Shown piece after piece: positions 25,593 through 35,434 of a DNA stretch of 64,000 bases. Origin of the DNA: Chlorobiota bacterium (GTDB lineage: Bacteria; Bacteroidota; Ignavibacteria; OLB7). A program made the position numbers and the translations under genes. The notes under the pieces are model-generated. The model did no database searches and was not told the DNA's origin. It was given only the letters and a program-made list of their open reading frames with translations. Location of the stretch: assembly GCA_016700335.1 (NCBI GenBank), contig CP065014.1, forward strand, positions 347,001 through 411,000, in the 5' to 3' direction. Each line of letters opens with the position of its first letter. The first letter of the stretch is position 1.

Positions 25593-28100
25593 TTACATGC
25601 CATACCCGCCCATATCATCATTACGAGGGCTATCATTTTGTTTTTGTCTTGGCAAATTAAGTTTCTGACCAAAATTATAAACTATATTCAAAAAAGCAAT
25701 TCTTGATACAGATTTCATTTCAAAACTAGAGTAAAAATCTGGTGCTTCAGTTTGAAAAGCCATTCTTTGAGTATCAAATAAATCGCTTAACCTTAAAGAA
25801 AAAATTAAATTATTAGACATCATTCTATAAGAAATTGCCAAATCACTTCCATAATTTGGTAATCTTCTTGAATATCCAATTTGACCTTTTGATCTATATC
25901 TCGAGGAAAATACTGCGTCTAAACCATCATAAATTGAAAAGATTGCATTTAAATTCCCACCAACAATTACTGCATTACTAGAAACATCACCAGCAATTTC
26001 ACTTCCATCATTTGTAAGACTAGAACCATTTAAATTTAACGTAAAGTTTAACCAATTAAATGGTTTTGTAGAAATTGACATTTCACTTCCAAATGTTGTT
26101 GATGTACCAAAATTAACTTGAGTTGTGGTTGTTATATTATTTGCCAGAGAAGTTACATGCCTTATTGAACCGTTTTCAACTCTTACAAATGGAGATAAAG
26201 TAAAAGATCCCCAATCACCGAAAGTGTTATAATTTAATTCAATTGCATGAGTATATTCTGGATTCAAATTTGGATTGCCTATATATCTAGAATAAACATC
26301 ATATCTGCTTGTGTATGGAATTAGTTGATCAAATCTGGGTCTATTAATTCTTTTGCTATAACCAAGTTGAAGTTGAGAATTATCTGCGATTTTATATAGG
26401 ATTGATCCACTTGGAAAAATATCTAGAAAACTTTTATCAATATCAGTTTTGTTGTTATAACCCCCAATTATGTTTGTATTTTCTACCCTTACACCTGCTT
26501 GCAAACTGAATTCTGAAGTTAACTCATGATTAACTAATAAATATCCAGCATTATAATTATCATCATATTTATAAGTACTAGTATTATAAGGATTAGAAAT
26601 AAATTGCTTTAAAGAATCATTATAAATTTGGGAAACAACATCGTTATTAATTTCTCTCATTTCACCTTTATAACCAGTTTCAATTTTAGTCCCTTTTGAT
26701 ATTGGTAAAGAATAATCAAGTTTATAAGTTAATCCTTTATTATTTATAGATAAATTATCATTTTGAATATTTTCTTTTCCTAATAGAGTTGTTTTATCAT
26801 TTATAAAATTAGAAAAAGTAAATTTTTGATCATCCTTAGTTTTTGAATTAGTAAAATTAATATCTGTAGTTAATTGATGTTCACCTTCAAATTGTTGCTT
26901 GAAAGAAAGAGATCCATTTATTAAGGTGTTGCTAGAAGAATTATCACCAACTCTTGTTGAGTAACTTAAGAAATTGTTAGTAAGGCTACCCAGAGTTTGA
27001 TCATACTTACCTAAAGAAGTTGTTGGTCCTGAATAAGTGTTAAACAAACTTGAAAGTGAAAGAGAAGTTTTTGGAGTAAAGTTATAATCTAATCTTAAGT
27101 TTGCATTCAAATTATTTCCATTACTTGATCCTTCAGAAGTTTGGTTTAGTTTTATTACTGTTGCACCTAATGAATCTTTGGTGTCTCTACTAACTAAGGA
27201 ATTAAATTCCATAACGTTTCTTGAATAACCAGCGCTAGCAAATGCACTAAAACTATTTTTCCTATAATTACCATTTAAAAATGCATTATATCTATCCCAA
27301 GTTCCATAACCTAATGTAACCCCTCCACCATAACTTTCTCCAGTTTCACTATTCTTTTTCATTACTATATTTATAATCCCTGACATACCAGTAGCTTCAT
27401 ATTTGGCAGATGGATTAGTAACAACTTCAATGTTATCAATCATTGAAGTTGGCATTTGTTTAAATAAATTATTTAATTGTTCAGAACTCATTGGTAAGGG
27501 TCTTCCATCTATTAGAATTGTTGGGTTGCCTTTGCCTCTTAATGAAATATTCCCATCTTGATCAACTTCAATAGCTGGAATTTTAGCAAGTGCATCGCTA
27601 AGATTAGTTCCTATGAAAGTTGGGTTTGCAGTTAGATTAAACACTTTTTTATCAATGCGAATTTCTTGAAATTCTTTTTTCGCTGTAACTTCAACTTCAT
27701 TTCCTAATGTTTGATTTTGAGAAATTCTAATTTCTCCTAAATCGAAAACAGGAGGTTCATCTTGAATTGTTATCTTATCAATCTTTTTAGTTTGGTAACC
27801 TATAAAGCTTACTTCAACATTATATTCTTCAGATGTTCTTAATTTATCAACAATAAATTTACCATCTGATTTAGAGATTGCCCCACCAAATGTTTTGTTT
27901 GTTTTAGGTAACTTGATTGTTATTGTTGCATATTCTAACACCTGATCAGTTAAAGAATCTTTAACTATTCCAATTATATTACCCTTTAAGCTTGCATTCA
28001 TTGAAGAAGGTATTTGGTTACCTCTTGGGAACTGAGCATTTGATGGAATAAAACAAAATAATAGACCAATGAACAGGAAATTTGATAATATTTTATTCAT
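25593..28100 (-). CDS. TonB-dependent receptor-like outer-membrane protein (OMP_b-brl_3 type)
   Basis: An 835-aa outer-membrane barrel protein. A signal peptide (NFLFIGLLFCFIPSNAQ) is followed by a carboxypeptidase-regulatory-like domain (about 38-120, GNIIGIVKDSLTDQVLEYA), a plug (about 150-250, IRIDKKVFNLTANPTFIG, then LRGKGNPTILIDGRPL and GMSGIINIVMKK) and a barrel with a Bacteroidota outer-membrane-beta-barrel-family C-terminus (FGQKLNLPRQK). The plug-to-barrel layout matches the family often annotated as outer membrane beta-barrel protein with TonB-type plug. An unusual Asn/Gly-rich tail (NDDMGGYGM) ends the protein. Substrate unknown; no SusD-like partner is adjacent. Monocistronic with a good terminator. 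Confidence 0.88.
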   Translation of the reverse strand: MNKILSNFLFIGLLFCFIPSNAQFPRGNQIPSSMNASLKGNIIGIVKDSLTDQVLEYATITIKLPKTNKTFGGAISKSDGKFIVDKLRTSEEYNVEVSFIGYQTKKIDKITIQDEPPVFDLGEIRISQNQTLGNEVEVTAKKEFQEIRIDKKVFNLTANPTFIGTNLSDALAKIPAIEVDQDGNISLRGKGNPTILIDGRPLPMSSEQLNNLFKQMPTSMIDNIEVVTNPSAKYEATGMSGIINIVMKKNSETGESYGGGVTLGYGTWDRYNAFLNGNYRKNSFSAFASAGYSRNVMEFNSLVSRDTKDSLGATVIKLNQTSEGSSNGNNLNANLRLDYNFTPKTSLSLSSLFNTYSGPTTSLGKYDQTLGSLTNNFLSYSTRVGDNSSSNTLINGSLSFKQQFEGEHQLTTDINFTNSKTKDDQKFTFSNFINDKTTLLGKENIQNDNLSINNKGLTYKLDYSLPISKGTKIETGYKGEMREINNDVVSQIYNDSLKQFISNPYNTSTYKYDDNYNAGYLLVNHELTSEFSLQAGVRVENTNIIGGYNNKTDIDKSFLDIFPSGSILYKIADNSQLQLGYSKRINRPRFDQLIPYTSRYDVYSRYIGNPNLNPEYTHAIELNYNTFGDWGSFTLSPFVRVENGSIRHVTSLANNITTTTQVNFGTSTTFGSEMSISTKPFNWLNFTLNLNGSSLTNDGSEIAGDVSSNAVIVGGNLNAIFSIYDGLDAVFSSRYRSKGQIGYSRRLPNYGSDLAISYRMMSNNLIFSLRLSDLFDTQRMAFQTEAPDFYSSFEMKSVSRIAFLNIVYNFGQKLNLPRQKQNDSPRNDDMGGYGM

Positions 28101-28191
28101 ATTTTTTTCTAAAAAGAATTTTTTTGGATTAGTTCCATAATAACGATTAAATACATTATAAATTATTTACATAAAAAATTTAAAAATTTAT

Positions 28192-28821
28192 TTACAATTT
28201 TGGGTTAGATATTATGAGTGTAAAATGAGATGTCTCATTTGTATGATTTCTAATTCTATGATTATTATTAGCATCAAAAATTAACAGTTCATTTTTTTGA
28301 ATTACTTTTTCCCATTGCCCAGAATCTACATCTTTACATTCAAATAATACTGAACCATTTGAACATAGTAAAGTAACTTTAGAGTTATATGTAATGTAAT
28401 CTTCAGTCCAATAACTCTTTGGTAATAGACAAATATTTACTAATTGACAATTTAAATTTTTTTGAAAAGGGGTTAAAAAAATAGTAGTGTTTTTACTTTT
28501 AGAGTATATAATCTCAGTGTTTAAAGCATTAGACTCACCCTCAATTAAAATGGAAAAATTGTTAGTTAAATGATTTTCGTCAACAGGCTTTTGGTTGTTC
28601 TCAGCTTTAGTAAAAAATGAAATTAGAGTTTCATTCTGAGCATTTAAAATTTTTTTTAGTAGAGACCAATGAGCAATTCTTTTCCCAGATTCAATCATTG
28701 ATAAATAAGATTTTGAAATACCTATATTTTTTGCAATTAAATCAGCTTTAAATCCGTTTAATTCTCTTAATCGTTTTAACTGAACTCCAAGTTCTATTGA
28801 ATCATTTATTAGGAATCTCAT
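28192..28821 (-). CDS. XRE-family transcriptional regulator with cupin-like C-terminal domain
   Basis: A 209-aa regulator. The N-terminal helix-turn-helix domain (about 12-65) reads LKRLRELNGFKADLIAKNIG, then ISKSYLSMIESGKRIAHW, the classic XRE/Cro recognition helix. The C-terminal half (about 95-209) is beta-rich with SGQWEKVIQKNELLIFD and HRIRNHTNETSHFTLI, a cupin barrel likely sensing a small ligand. Such proteins regulate metabolic genes. The upstream TATCTTTG box (28970-28977, minus) is back-to-back with the promoter of the plus-strand giant protein, so it may control that promoter; this is inference. Confidence 0.85.
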   Translation of the reverse strand: MRFLINDSIELGVQLKRLRELNGFKADLIAKNIGISKSYLSMIESGKRIAHWSLLKKILNAQNETLISFFTKAENNQKPVDENHLTNNFSILIEGESNALNTEIIYSKSKNTTIFLTPFQKNLNCQLVNICLLPKSYWTEDYITYNSKVTLLCSNGSVLFECKDVDSGQWEKVIQKNELLIFDANNNHRIRNHTNETSHFTLIISNPKL

Positions 28822-28958
28822 TCTTTTATAAAGTAAGTACTAATTTAAGTTTGATGGGGTTAATATTACAACCAACAATAAGTAGATTAAGCTTAGTTTA
28901 AAATAAAAATTAAAACTTAATACAAGGTGTACTTTTTTAAATTTAAATTTAATTTTTA

Positions 28959-28966
28959 TACTTTTG
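28959..28966 (+). promoter_or_regulatory. Putative -7 box (TACTTTTG) for the 1650-aa surface protein gene
   Basis: TAnnTTTG match 127 bp before the TTG start, only 3 bp from a minus-strand box. Confidence 0.45.
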
Positions 28967-28969
28967 GAA

Positions 28970-28977
28970 CAAAGATA
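28970..28977 (-). promoter_or_regulatory. Putative -7 box (TATCTTTG, minus strand) for the XRE regulator gene
   Basis: Plus-strand CAAAGATA reads TATCTTTG on the minus strand, 149 bp before the regulator start. Confidence 0.4.
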
Positions 28978-29092
28978 AATGTTGCTTTTGAATAAATTAT
29001 TACAAATGAATTTCGGTACAAAGTTAAAGGTTAGTTACTTACTCAATCATTTGTTAATTGGTATATTAGCACATTATTTAAAATAATTTTAT

Positions 29093-32000
29093 TTGAGATT
29101 CCAGATATCAATATTGCTTTGGATTTTTTGTGTTTCAATTACTTTAGCACAAAATATACTAACATCGTATAACTCTCCTTGTTTCATAAAAAACAAAGGT
29201 CAATGGCATCAAAATGCTTTGTTCCAAACTCGTATTGAAAAGAACAATATTTGGTTTACAAATGATGCAATTATATATGATCTATTTGATTTACAAGCTG
29301 ATATAAATAAAAAAAATGTTGGTCATGTTTTTAAACAAAAATTCATAAATAGTCAAAAATTTAAAACTATTAGTGATAATATTTTACCTGGTACTTTCAA
29401 TTTCATTAAGGGAAATTCAATTCCCTCAAGAACAGCCGATGTACCAGCTTTCAAAGAAATTGTACAACAAGACATCTACACTGGAGTTTATATAAAATAC
29501 TATTTTAATTCTAATGAATTCAAGTATGATATTGTTGTTCTACCAGGTAATGACCCTAATGTTGTCAAGTATTATTTTGAAGGTATTGTTGGTTTGCCAA
29601 CATTAAGGTACAATAATAAATTACTGAAAGATGAATTAGTTATAAAAACTTCTGTTGGAGAAGTGGTTGAAAATATTCCAGTTTGTTACCAAAATATTAA
29701 TGGTAATAAAGTAGTAGTAAATGCTAAATTCAAACTTAGTAATGATACTATTTCATTTAGTATTGGATCGTATAATACAAATGAACCGTTAATTATAGAT
29801 CCTTCGGTTAGCTTAAACACTTATCTTGGAGGAGCTGGTGATGAGTTTGGTAGATCATTAGATGTTGATACTTCTGGTAATATCTACGTTACAGGTTTGA
29901 CTCGTTCTACAGAATTTCCAATAACTCTTGGGGCTTACGATATAACCTTAAATTCTGCAAATGGTACCTATGATATTTTTGTAACAAAGTTTAATAGAAG
30001 TGCTTCAAGTATAATTTATTCAACATTGATTGGAGGAAGTAGTGTTGATGAATCGACTGGAATAAAAGTTTCTCAAGATGGTACTGCTATTGTTTGTGGT
30101 GCAACATCTTCAATAGATTTCCCTAGAGTGAATAATTCTCAAATAAAAAAAAACGGGTTAGATGGGATAGTTTTTGGATTAGATCCAACTGGTAGTTCTC
30201 TTAAATTTTCAACTTTTTTAGGGGGTGATTTTGATGATAAAATTGAAGATATAATTCTTGATAATAAGGATACTATTTATTTAGTTGGTTCAACAAATTC
30301 TAACAACTTTCCAATAAGTTTAAACGTACTTCAAAGCACTTATATGGGTGGCGAAGATGGTTTTATTACAAAGCTTAATCCAAATGGAAATTCAATTAGT
30401 TCTTCAACATTTTTAGGTGGAAATAGTAATGATAAAGCAATATCAATTTGTTTTGCATTTAATGGTGATGTCTGTGTTACAGGCAAAACCGAATCATCAA
30501 ATTTCCCAACTAAAAATGGTTATAGATTAACTCCAATCGCTGGTGAGGATTGTTATTTAGTAAGATTAAATAGACAATTAAATGTTGTAAATTATGGTAC
30601 ATATTTTGGTGGTGCAAATCAAGAAGAACCATCTTCAATATGTGCTGATTCTTTAAATAATATTTTTATTTCTGGATGGACAAATTCTAGTGATTTCCCA
30701 AACTTACCTGCATCAGGAATTGGAAATTGGTTTTTAATAAAATTCAATTCATTAGTTGGAATCCCTTCTTTGGAATATAGTAGAATGGTTGGAAATATTA
30801 ATTCTGCTTTAACCACTACTATGAAATGCAATTCTTTAGGAAACTCATTTGTATGCGGTAGTGGACCAGATTTGAAATTTATTGAATTTGACCCTAAAGG
30901 AAATTTTTTACCTGCAATTTCAATTGATGGTACAAATATAGATGAAGTTGCAAAGGGAAGTTATCTTTCAAAGTATAACGATTTTTATATTTGTGGTACA
31001 ACTAATTCTGCAAATTTACTTCAAACTTCAAACGCTTATGACAACATATTAAATCTTAATTCCTCTAGTTTTAATTTTGATGCTTTTGTTATCCGTTTTT
31101 CTTTTAAGAACAGACCATTTGCCGTTTTCCCTAACAGCCGTGATTTAGATACATTAATATGCGATACAGTTAGGTATGATACCATTTATATTTTTAATCA
31201 GGGTGATTCTGACTTAGTAATAGGAAGACCATATTTTTTACCAGATGATGGATTCTATAAAATTGTTTTTCCTCCTAGTTCAGGCACTTATTTAGTGGCT
31301 GCTAAAAGTACTCCATTGAAAATTATAGTTCAGTTTTCAACTAGAATTAATGCCAACAAAGTATCTGAATTAGTATTTTTAACAAATGAAGAAAAGCCTT
31401 ATAAGTATAACAAAATAAAATATTCAGCAGTTAGAATTTCCCCCACTATTGAATTTAATAATATTTCAGTAAAATTCCCCAAAACAACATATTGTGATAG
31501 CCCAATTATAAATGATACTACCATCAATGTTAAAAATAATGGTGATGACTTGGTTTCGATTATTGGAATTAGAATGTCTTCTGGTAAAAATTATATTGTT
31601 AATAGCAAATACAATTTCCCATTAGTGGTAAATAAACAGATTTCAATTCCAATTAATATTAAAAGAAATATTACATCAGCTAATACATATAAAGATACCC
31701 TAATTGTAGATTTGAAAGAATGTAATGGTGAAATTAAAATCCCAATAGAATCAGTTATTGATTCAATTTCCTTCCAGGCTTTATCTGGTGATACAATTCG
31801 ATATAAACCATTGGATGTATGCAATGGAGTTATTTCTGATACACAACAAATTAACTTGATAAACAATGGGAATATTCCAGTCAAAATCGATTCAGTATTT
31901 ATTAGTAATAAAAGTTTTAAATTAATTGAGAAGTTACCATTTATGCTATTTCCTGGTAAAGTTTTAAATTTAAATTTAGTTTATTCTTATAATGGGAGCA

Positions 32001-34045
32001 ACGCACCAATTATAGGAAATATTAACTTTTTATCTAATCCTTGTGGATTTGAATTGAAGGTTAATATATTCTCAGAAGGAATTAAATCACCTGTTAATCC
32101 GCCTATTTTAAATGTTGATTATGGAAAATTTTATTTTTGTAGTAATGATAAATTTGTTGATTCAGTATTAGTTTTTAAAAATATTTCAAATGTTATTGTA
32201 AATATTTTACCAAGCCAAGTACAAACTCATTTTCAAATTATAGAACCAGTTAATTTTCCTTATGTTGTTAAACCTGGTGATGAAATGAAAATTAAAATTA
32301 GATATCAACCAAAAATTACAGGTAATATTTTGGGTGTTTTTAAATTTCCTTTTTACTCAGGAACTTGTGATGATACTCTTATTGTTACTACGCAAGGTGA
32401 GAGCATTTCTCCAAGTATCAGTACTAATGAACCCTTTGATGTAGGAGAAATTGAAACTTGTAAAACTAGTTTAGATACATTTTTTATTGTAAAAAATAAT
32501 TATGAAACAGCTTTCAGAATTGATTCTTTAAAATCTATAAATGGAAACATAAGAGAAGAAAAATTTCCAATAATTGTCCCAATTTTAGATAGTGTTTTAG
32601 TAAAAATTCATTTCACACCACTTACAACAGATGAAATTTCCGATACAGTATTACTTTTTATTTCTTATCCATGTATTGATGTAAAAAAAGTAGCAATAAA
32701 AGCAAAGAAATTTGGGAATGTTGTTATGATTGATAACAATGAGATTAAATTCCCTCCACTTATAAATTGCAATATCCTACAGTTTCCAGAGGTACTTTTA
32801 AAAATTAAAAACAGTTCTCAAAGTGGATTAGGAAATATTATTTCTGTGAAGTCAGTTAAAATAAATGGTTCTCAAATATTTAAAATTTATCCTGATATAA
32901 TTGGTAAATCTTTGAAGATAAATGATACATTAAATATCATTGCAAGAATGGAACCTACTATGAGTGGTCTGTTCAATGCTGAGGCAGAAATTGTATTTAG
33001 CCCTTGTAATGATACCATTATAATAAAAATGATTGGTACTGTTGATGAGCCAATATTACCTTTTGCTGAGCTTCCTATTTTCCAACCAATTTCTATTGGA
33101 GATACTGGTAAAACTTCTGTATTAATTTTTAACACAACTAATGCAGAAGTTCGTGTAGATTCACTGAGTTCAATATTAAAACCTTTTAGAATAATTAGTG
33201 TAATTCCTAGTTTACCAATTATTATTAAAAATCGGGAGTCGTTTAGAATTAATTATGAATTTGTCCCGGAGATTATAGGAAATGCATCTGTTGTTAATAA
33301 AGTATTTTACTCTGAACCTTGCAATTTTACAAACGATATAAGGCTAACAGGAGAAGGATATATTCGAAAAGAGAATATCTTTATGTGTATAAATGGAAAA
33401 TATGGGAGTAATGTTGGTGATACATTAGAGGTCAAAATAGTAAATCAAACACCTAGAAAATTATTAAACAAAACTACTGCTGAAATCTATTTAAGTTATT
33501 CCAAAAATAGCTTACTTTTGCTACCTTTTAAATCTTCTGACACAATAATTAATGATAGTAAAAATGGATCTAAAATTAAAATCAATAATATTGATGAATT
33601 AAATTATGAAACACTAAAATTAAAATTTATAACTCTAGGAAGTAACATAATTAATCCAATAATTAAAATTGATAGTATTAAATTTTCAGATACTACTTTG
33701 ATACCAATTTTTTGTCAAGATTCTGCTACAATACAGGTAAATAATAGATGTTATCTAAATGGAACTCATTTAGGATATGGAAAAAACTTTTTATTAAAAC
33801 CAAACCCAAATCCTGCTTCAAGTGATATAGTCATAAAATTCGGTCAGTTAGAAGATGTTGAAACGACAATTAAAATTGTTGATGTGAATGGTAAAGAAGT
33901 TTATACTCCATTAAATAATAAGTTTAATAGAAGTGGAGAATACACTTTAAAATTTACTTCTAATGATTTACCAAATGGTAAATACTTCATTATTTTATTA
34001 GCAGGTCAATTCAATGCCTTGGAGACTTTACATATTAGTAGATAA
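29093..34045 (+). CDS. Giant secreted surface protein: SBBP propeller repeats, choice-of-anchor-D/ASH repeats, T9SS sorting domain
   Basis: A 1650-aa exported protein. The start is TTG at 29093, with a signal peptide (ISILLWIFCVSITLAQ) following; no ATG lies near, so the TTG is well supported. Domains in order: a DUF7948-like N-terminal domain (about 25-240, FIKNKGQWHQNALF), beta-propeller SBBP repeats (about 240-680, e.g. TYLGGAGDEFGRSLDVDTSG, SSTFLGGNSNDKA), then a long run of choice-of-anchor D/ASH Ig-like domains (about 690-1490, each with a D-T-(I/V) strand pair), and a T9SS type A sorting domain at the end (KPNPNPASSDIVIKFG and PNGKYFIILLAG). Probably anchored at the cell surface by T9SS. 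Function beyond this is unknown. Confidence 0.88.
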   Translation: MRFQISILLWIFCVSITLAQNILTSYNSPCFIKNKGQWHQNALFQTRIEKNNIWFTNDAIIYDLFDLQADINKKNVGHVFKQKFINSQKFKTISDNILPGTFNFIKGNSIPSRTADVPAFKEIVQQDIYTGVYIKYYFNSNEFKYDIVVLPGNDPNVVKYYFEGIVGLPTLRYNNKLLKDELVIKTSVGEVVENIPVCYQNINGNKVVVNAKFKLSNDTISFSIGSYNTNEPLIIDPSVSLNTYLGGAGDEFGRSLDVDTSGNIYVTGLTRSTEFPITLGAYDITLNSANGTYDIFVTKFNRSASSIIYSTLIGGSSVDESTGIKVSQDGTAIVCGATSSIDFPRVNNSQIKKNGLDGIVFGLDPTGSSLKFSTFLGGDFDDKIEDIILDNKDTIYLVGSTNSNNFPISLNVLQSTYMGGEDGFITKLNPNGNSISSSTFLGGNSNDKAISICFAFNGDVCVTGKTESSNFPTKNGYRLTPIAGEDCYLVRLNRQLNVVNYGTYFGGANQEEPSSICADSLNNIFISGWTNSSDFPNLPASGIGNWFLIKFNSLVGIPSLEYSRMVGNINSALTTTMKCNSLGNSFVCGSGPDLKFIEFDPKGNFLPAISIDGTNIDEVAKGSYLSKYNDFYICGTTNSANLLQTSNAYDNILNLNSSSFNFDAFVIRFSFKNRPFAVFPNSRDLDTLICDTVRYDTIYIFNQGDSDLVIGRPYFLPDDGFYKIVFPPSSGTYLVAAKSTPLKIIVQFSTRINANKVSELVFLTNEEKPYKYNKIKYSAVRISPTIEFNNISVKFPKTTYCDSPIINDTTINVKNNGDDLVSIIGIRMSSGKNYIVNSKYNFPLVVNKQISIPINIKRNITSANTYKDTLIVDLKECNGEIKIPIESVIDSISFQALSGDTIRYKPLDVCNGVISDTQQINLINNGNIPVKIDSVFISNKSFKLIEKLPFMLFPGKVLNLNLVYSYNGSNAPIIGNINFLSNPCGFELKVNIFSEGIKSPVNPPILNVDYGKFYFCSNDKFVDSVLVFKNISNVIVNILPSQVQTHFQIIEPVNFPYVVKPGDEMKIKIRYQPKITGNILGVFKFPFYSGTCDDTLIVTTQGESISPSISTNEPFDVGEIETCKTSLDTFFIVKNNYETAFRIDSLKSINGNIREEKFPIIVPILDSVLVKIHFTPLTTDEISDTVLLFISYPCIDVKKVAIKAKKFGNVVMIDNNEIKFPPLINCNILQFPEVLLKIKNSSQSGLGNIISVKSVKINGSQIFKIYPDIIGKSLKINDTLNIIARMEPTMSGLFNAEAEIVFSPCNDTIIIKMIGTVDEPILPFAELPIFQPISIGDTGKTSVLIFNTTNAEVRVDSLSSILKPFRIISVIPSLPIIIKNRESFRINYEFVPEIIGNASVVNKVFYSEPCNFTNDIRLTGEGYIRKENIFMCINGKYGSNVGDTLEVKIVNQTPRKLLNKTTAEIYLSYSKNSLLLLPFKSSDTIINDSKNGSKIKINNIDELNYETLKLKFITLGSNIINPIIKIDSIKFSDTTLIPIFCQDSATIQVNNRCYLNGTHLGYGKNFLLKPNPNPASSDIVIKFGQLEDVETTIKIVDVNGKEVYTPLNNKFNRSGEYTLKFTSNDLPNGKYFIILLAGQFNALETLHISR

Positions 34046-34098
34046 TTATTTTAATTAATATTGTATTAAAAAGTTAACATAAAAACAAATTAAAATTT

Positions 34099-34962
34099 AT
34101 CAATTTATTACTTACAGGAATTTCTTTAGGGTTAGCCTTTTCAGCTTTAGGAATTGGGATTTACATTACCCTTAAAGTATTCAATATACCAGATATAACC
34201 ACTGATGGAAGTTTTACTTTAGGTGGAGCTGTAACTTCAATTATGCTTACTCAACATTATGGTTTAGGAACTTCTATTTTTACATCAATAGTTGCAGGAG
34301 TTTTAGCAGGAATAATTACTGGGATTGTTCATACCAAATTAATGATTAATTCTTTGCTTTCTGGTATAATTGTTATGACTGGTCTTTATTCAATCAATTT
34401 GATATTGATGGGTAGATCCAATTTGCCATTAATTTCTGTAGAAACTATTTTTACTAAGTTCTCAAAAACACAAACTCATTTTTCCGAGTTAATAATTATA
34501 CTTATAATTTCAGTTTTATTAATTTCTTTAGTTGCATATTTATTATCAACAGATTTTGGACTTGCAATGAGAGCAACAGGAAACAATGAATTAATGGTTC
34601 GAGCAATTGGTGTTAACACAGATAATATGAAGATAATTGGAATGGGTATTGCAAATGGATTGACTGGACTTAGTGGATCAATAGTTTCTCAATATCAAGG
34701 TTTTGCTGATATTAATATGGGGATTGGAATTGTAATATTTGGATTAGGTTCTGTTATGATTGGGGAATCAATTATGAATTTATTTAATTTAAAAAATATA
34801 ATCTTCAGATTAATTGGAGTTGCATTAGGGAGTGTTATATTCCGCTTATTAATAGCTTTGGTATTAGTATTAGGAGCTGATCCAAACCAACTAAGGCTCA
34901 TTACGTCTTTGTTAGTATTAATATTTGTTGCTATTCCAAATCTTATAAAAAGAAAATCTTAA
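34099..34962 (+). CDS. ABC transporter permease (BPD_transp_2 / LivM-like), non-canonical start
   Basis: A membrane permease of the branched-chain-type ABC importers (the uncharacterised-transporter family exemplified by COG4120). The family N-terminus is plainly encoded upstream of the first ATG (34243): the frame reads NLLLTGISLGLAFSALGIGI and then FNIPDITTDGSFTLGGAVTS. That frame opens after a TAA at 34075-34077 and contains no ATG, GTG or TTG before 34243; an ATC at 34099 sits exactly where homologues start. Hence ATC initiation, a mutated start or a sequence error. Conserved later parts: FGLAMRATGNNELMVRAIGV and LVLGADPNQLRLITSLLVL. Binding-protein and ATPase partners are absent from the window. 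Confidence 0.75.
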   Translation: MNLLLTGISLGLAFSALGIGIYITLKVFNIPDITTDGSFTLGGAVTSIMLTQHYGLGTSIFTSIVAGVLAGIITGIVHTKLMINSLLSGIIVMTGLYSINLILMGRSNLPLISVETIFTKFSKTQTHFSELIIILIISVLLISLVAYLLSTDFGLAMRATGNNELMVRAIGVNTDNMKIIGMGIANGLTGLSGSIVSQYQGFADINMGIGIVIFGLGSVMIGESIMNLFNLKNIIFRLIGVALGSVIFRLLIALVLVLGADPNQLRLITSLLVLIFVAIPNLIKRKS

Positions 34963-35161
34963 TTGAAATTCAATAATTTATCTTAACATATTTTAAATTA
35001 GATAATAATAGATATTTTACAACAATGTTATCTAATAATAGTCTTTATTTTTTCATTGTATTATATTATTTAGACTTTGTTGTATGTTTTATCTATCATT
35101 CAAAATTTAGTAATAATTTACATTGATTTAATAATAACTAATGTTTTAATATCAAACGAAA

Positions 35162-35383
35162 ATGTTTAAACCTCTAATCTATTTAGCATTCGCTTTTATA
35201 ATATATCAGGTAATAAGAAATGTAATTTCAAATTCAAAGTTTGAGATATTGTTTAAACGAAAAAAAATGACTAAAAATAATTCTGTTGATTTAAAAGATG
35301 AAATTACAAATCAAAATAATAAGCAAGTAATTATTCCTATGAATAATGAAATCAAAGATGCAAAATTTAAAGACATTGAGTAA
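35162..35383 (+). CDS. Small single-pass membrane protein
   Basis: A 73-aa protein with one N-terminal transmembrane helix (LIYLAFAFIIYQVI, about 5-18), a Lys/Arg-rich junction and a polar tail ending DAKFKDIE. The layout resembles short DUF4834-type proteins of Bacteroidota (helix, basic patch, tail ending D-x-x-E/D-I), but I am not sure. It lies 51 bp before kdsC on the same strand and may be cotranscribed. Confidence 0.55.
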   Translation: MFKPLIYLAFAFIIYQVIRNVISNSKFEILFKRKKMTKNNSVDLKDEITNQNNKQVIIPMNNEIKDAKFKDIE

Positions 35384-35434
35384 TTCCTATCACTGTAATT
35401 TATAAAATCCTTATAATATTTATTTTAAACTCAA

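Noticed and set aside
34243..34962. ATG 34243 as the true start of the ABC permease
   Set aside because: It would remove about 48 residues with strong family resemblance, including the first transmembrane helix.
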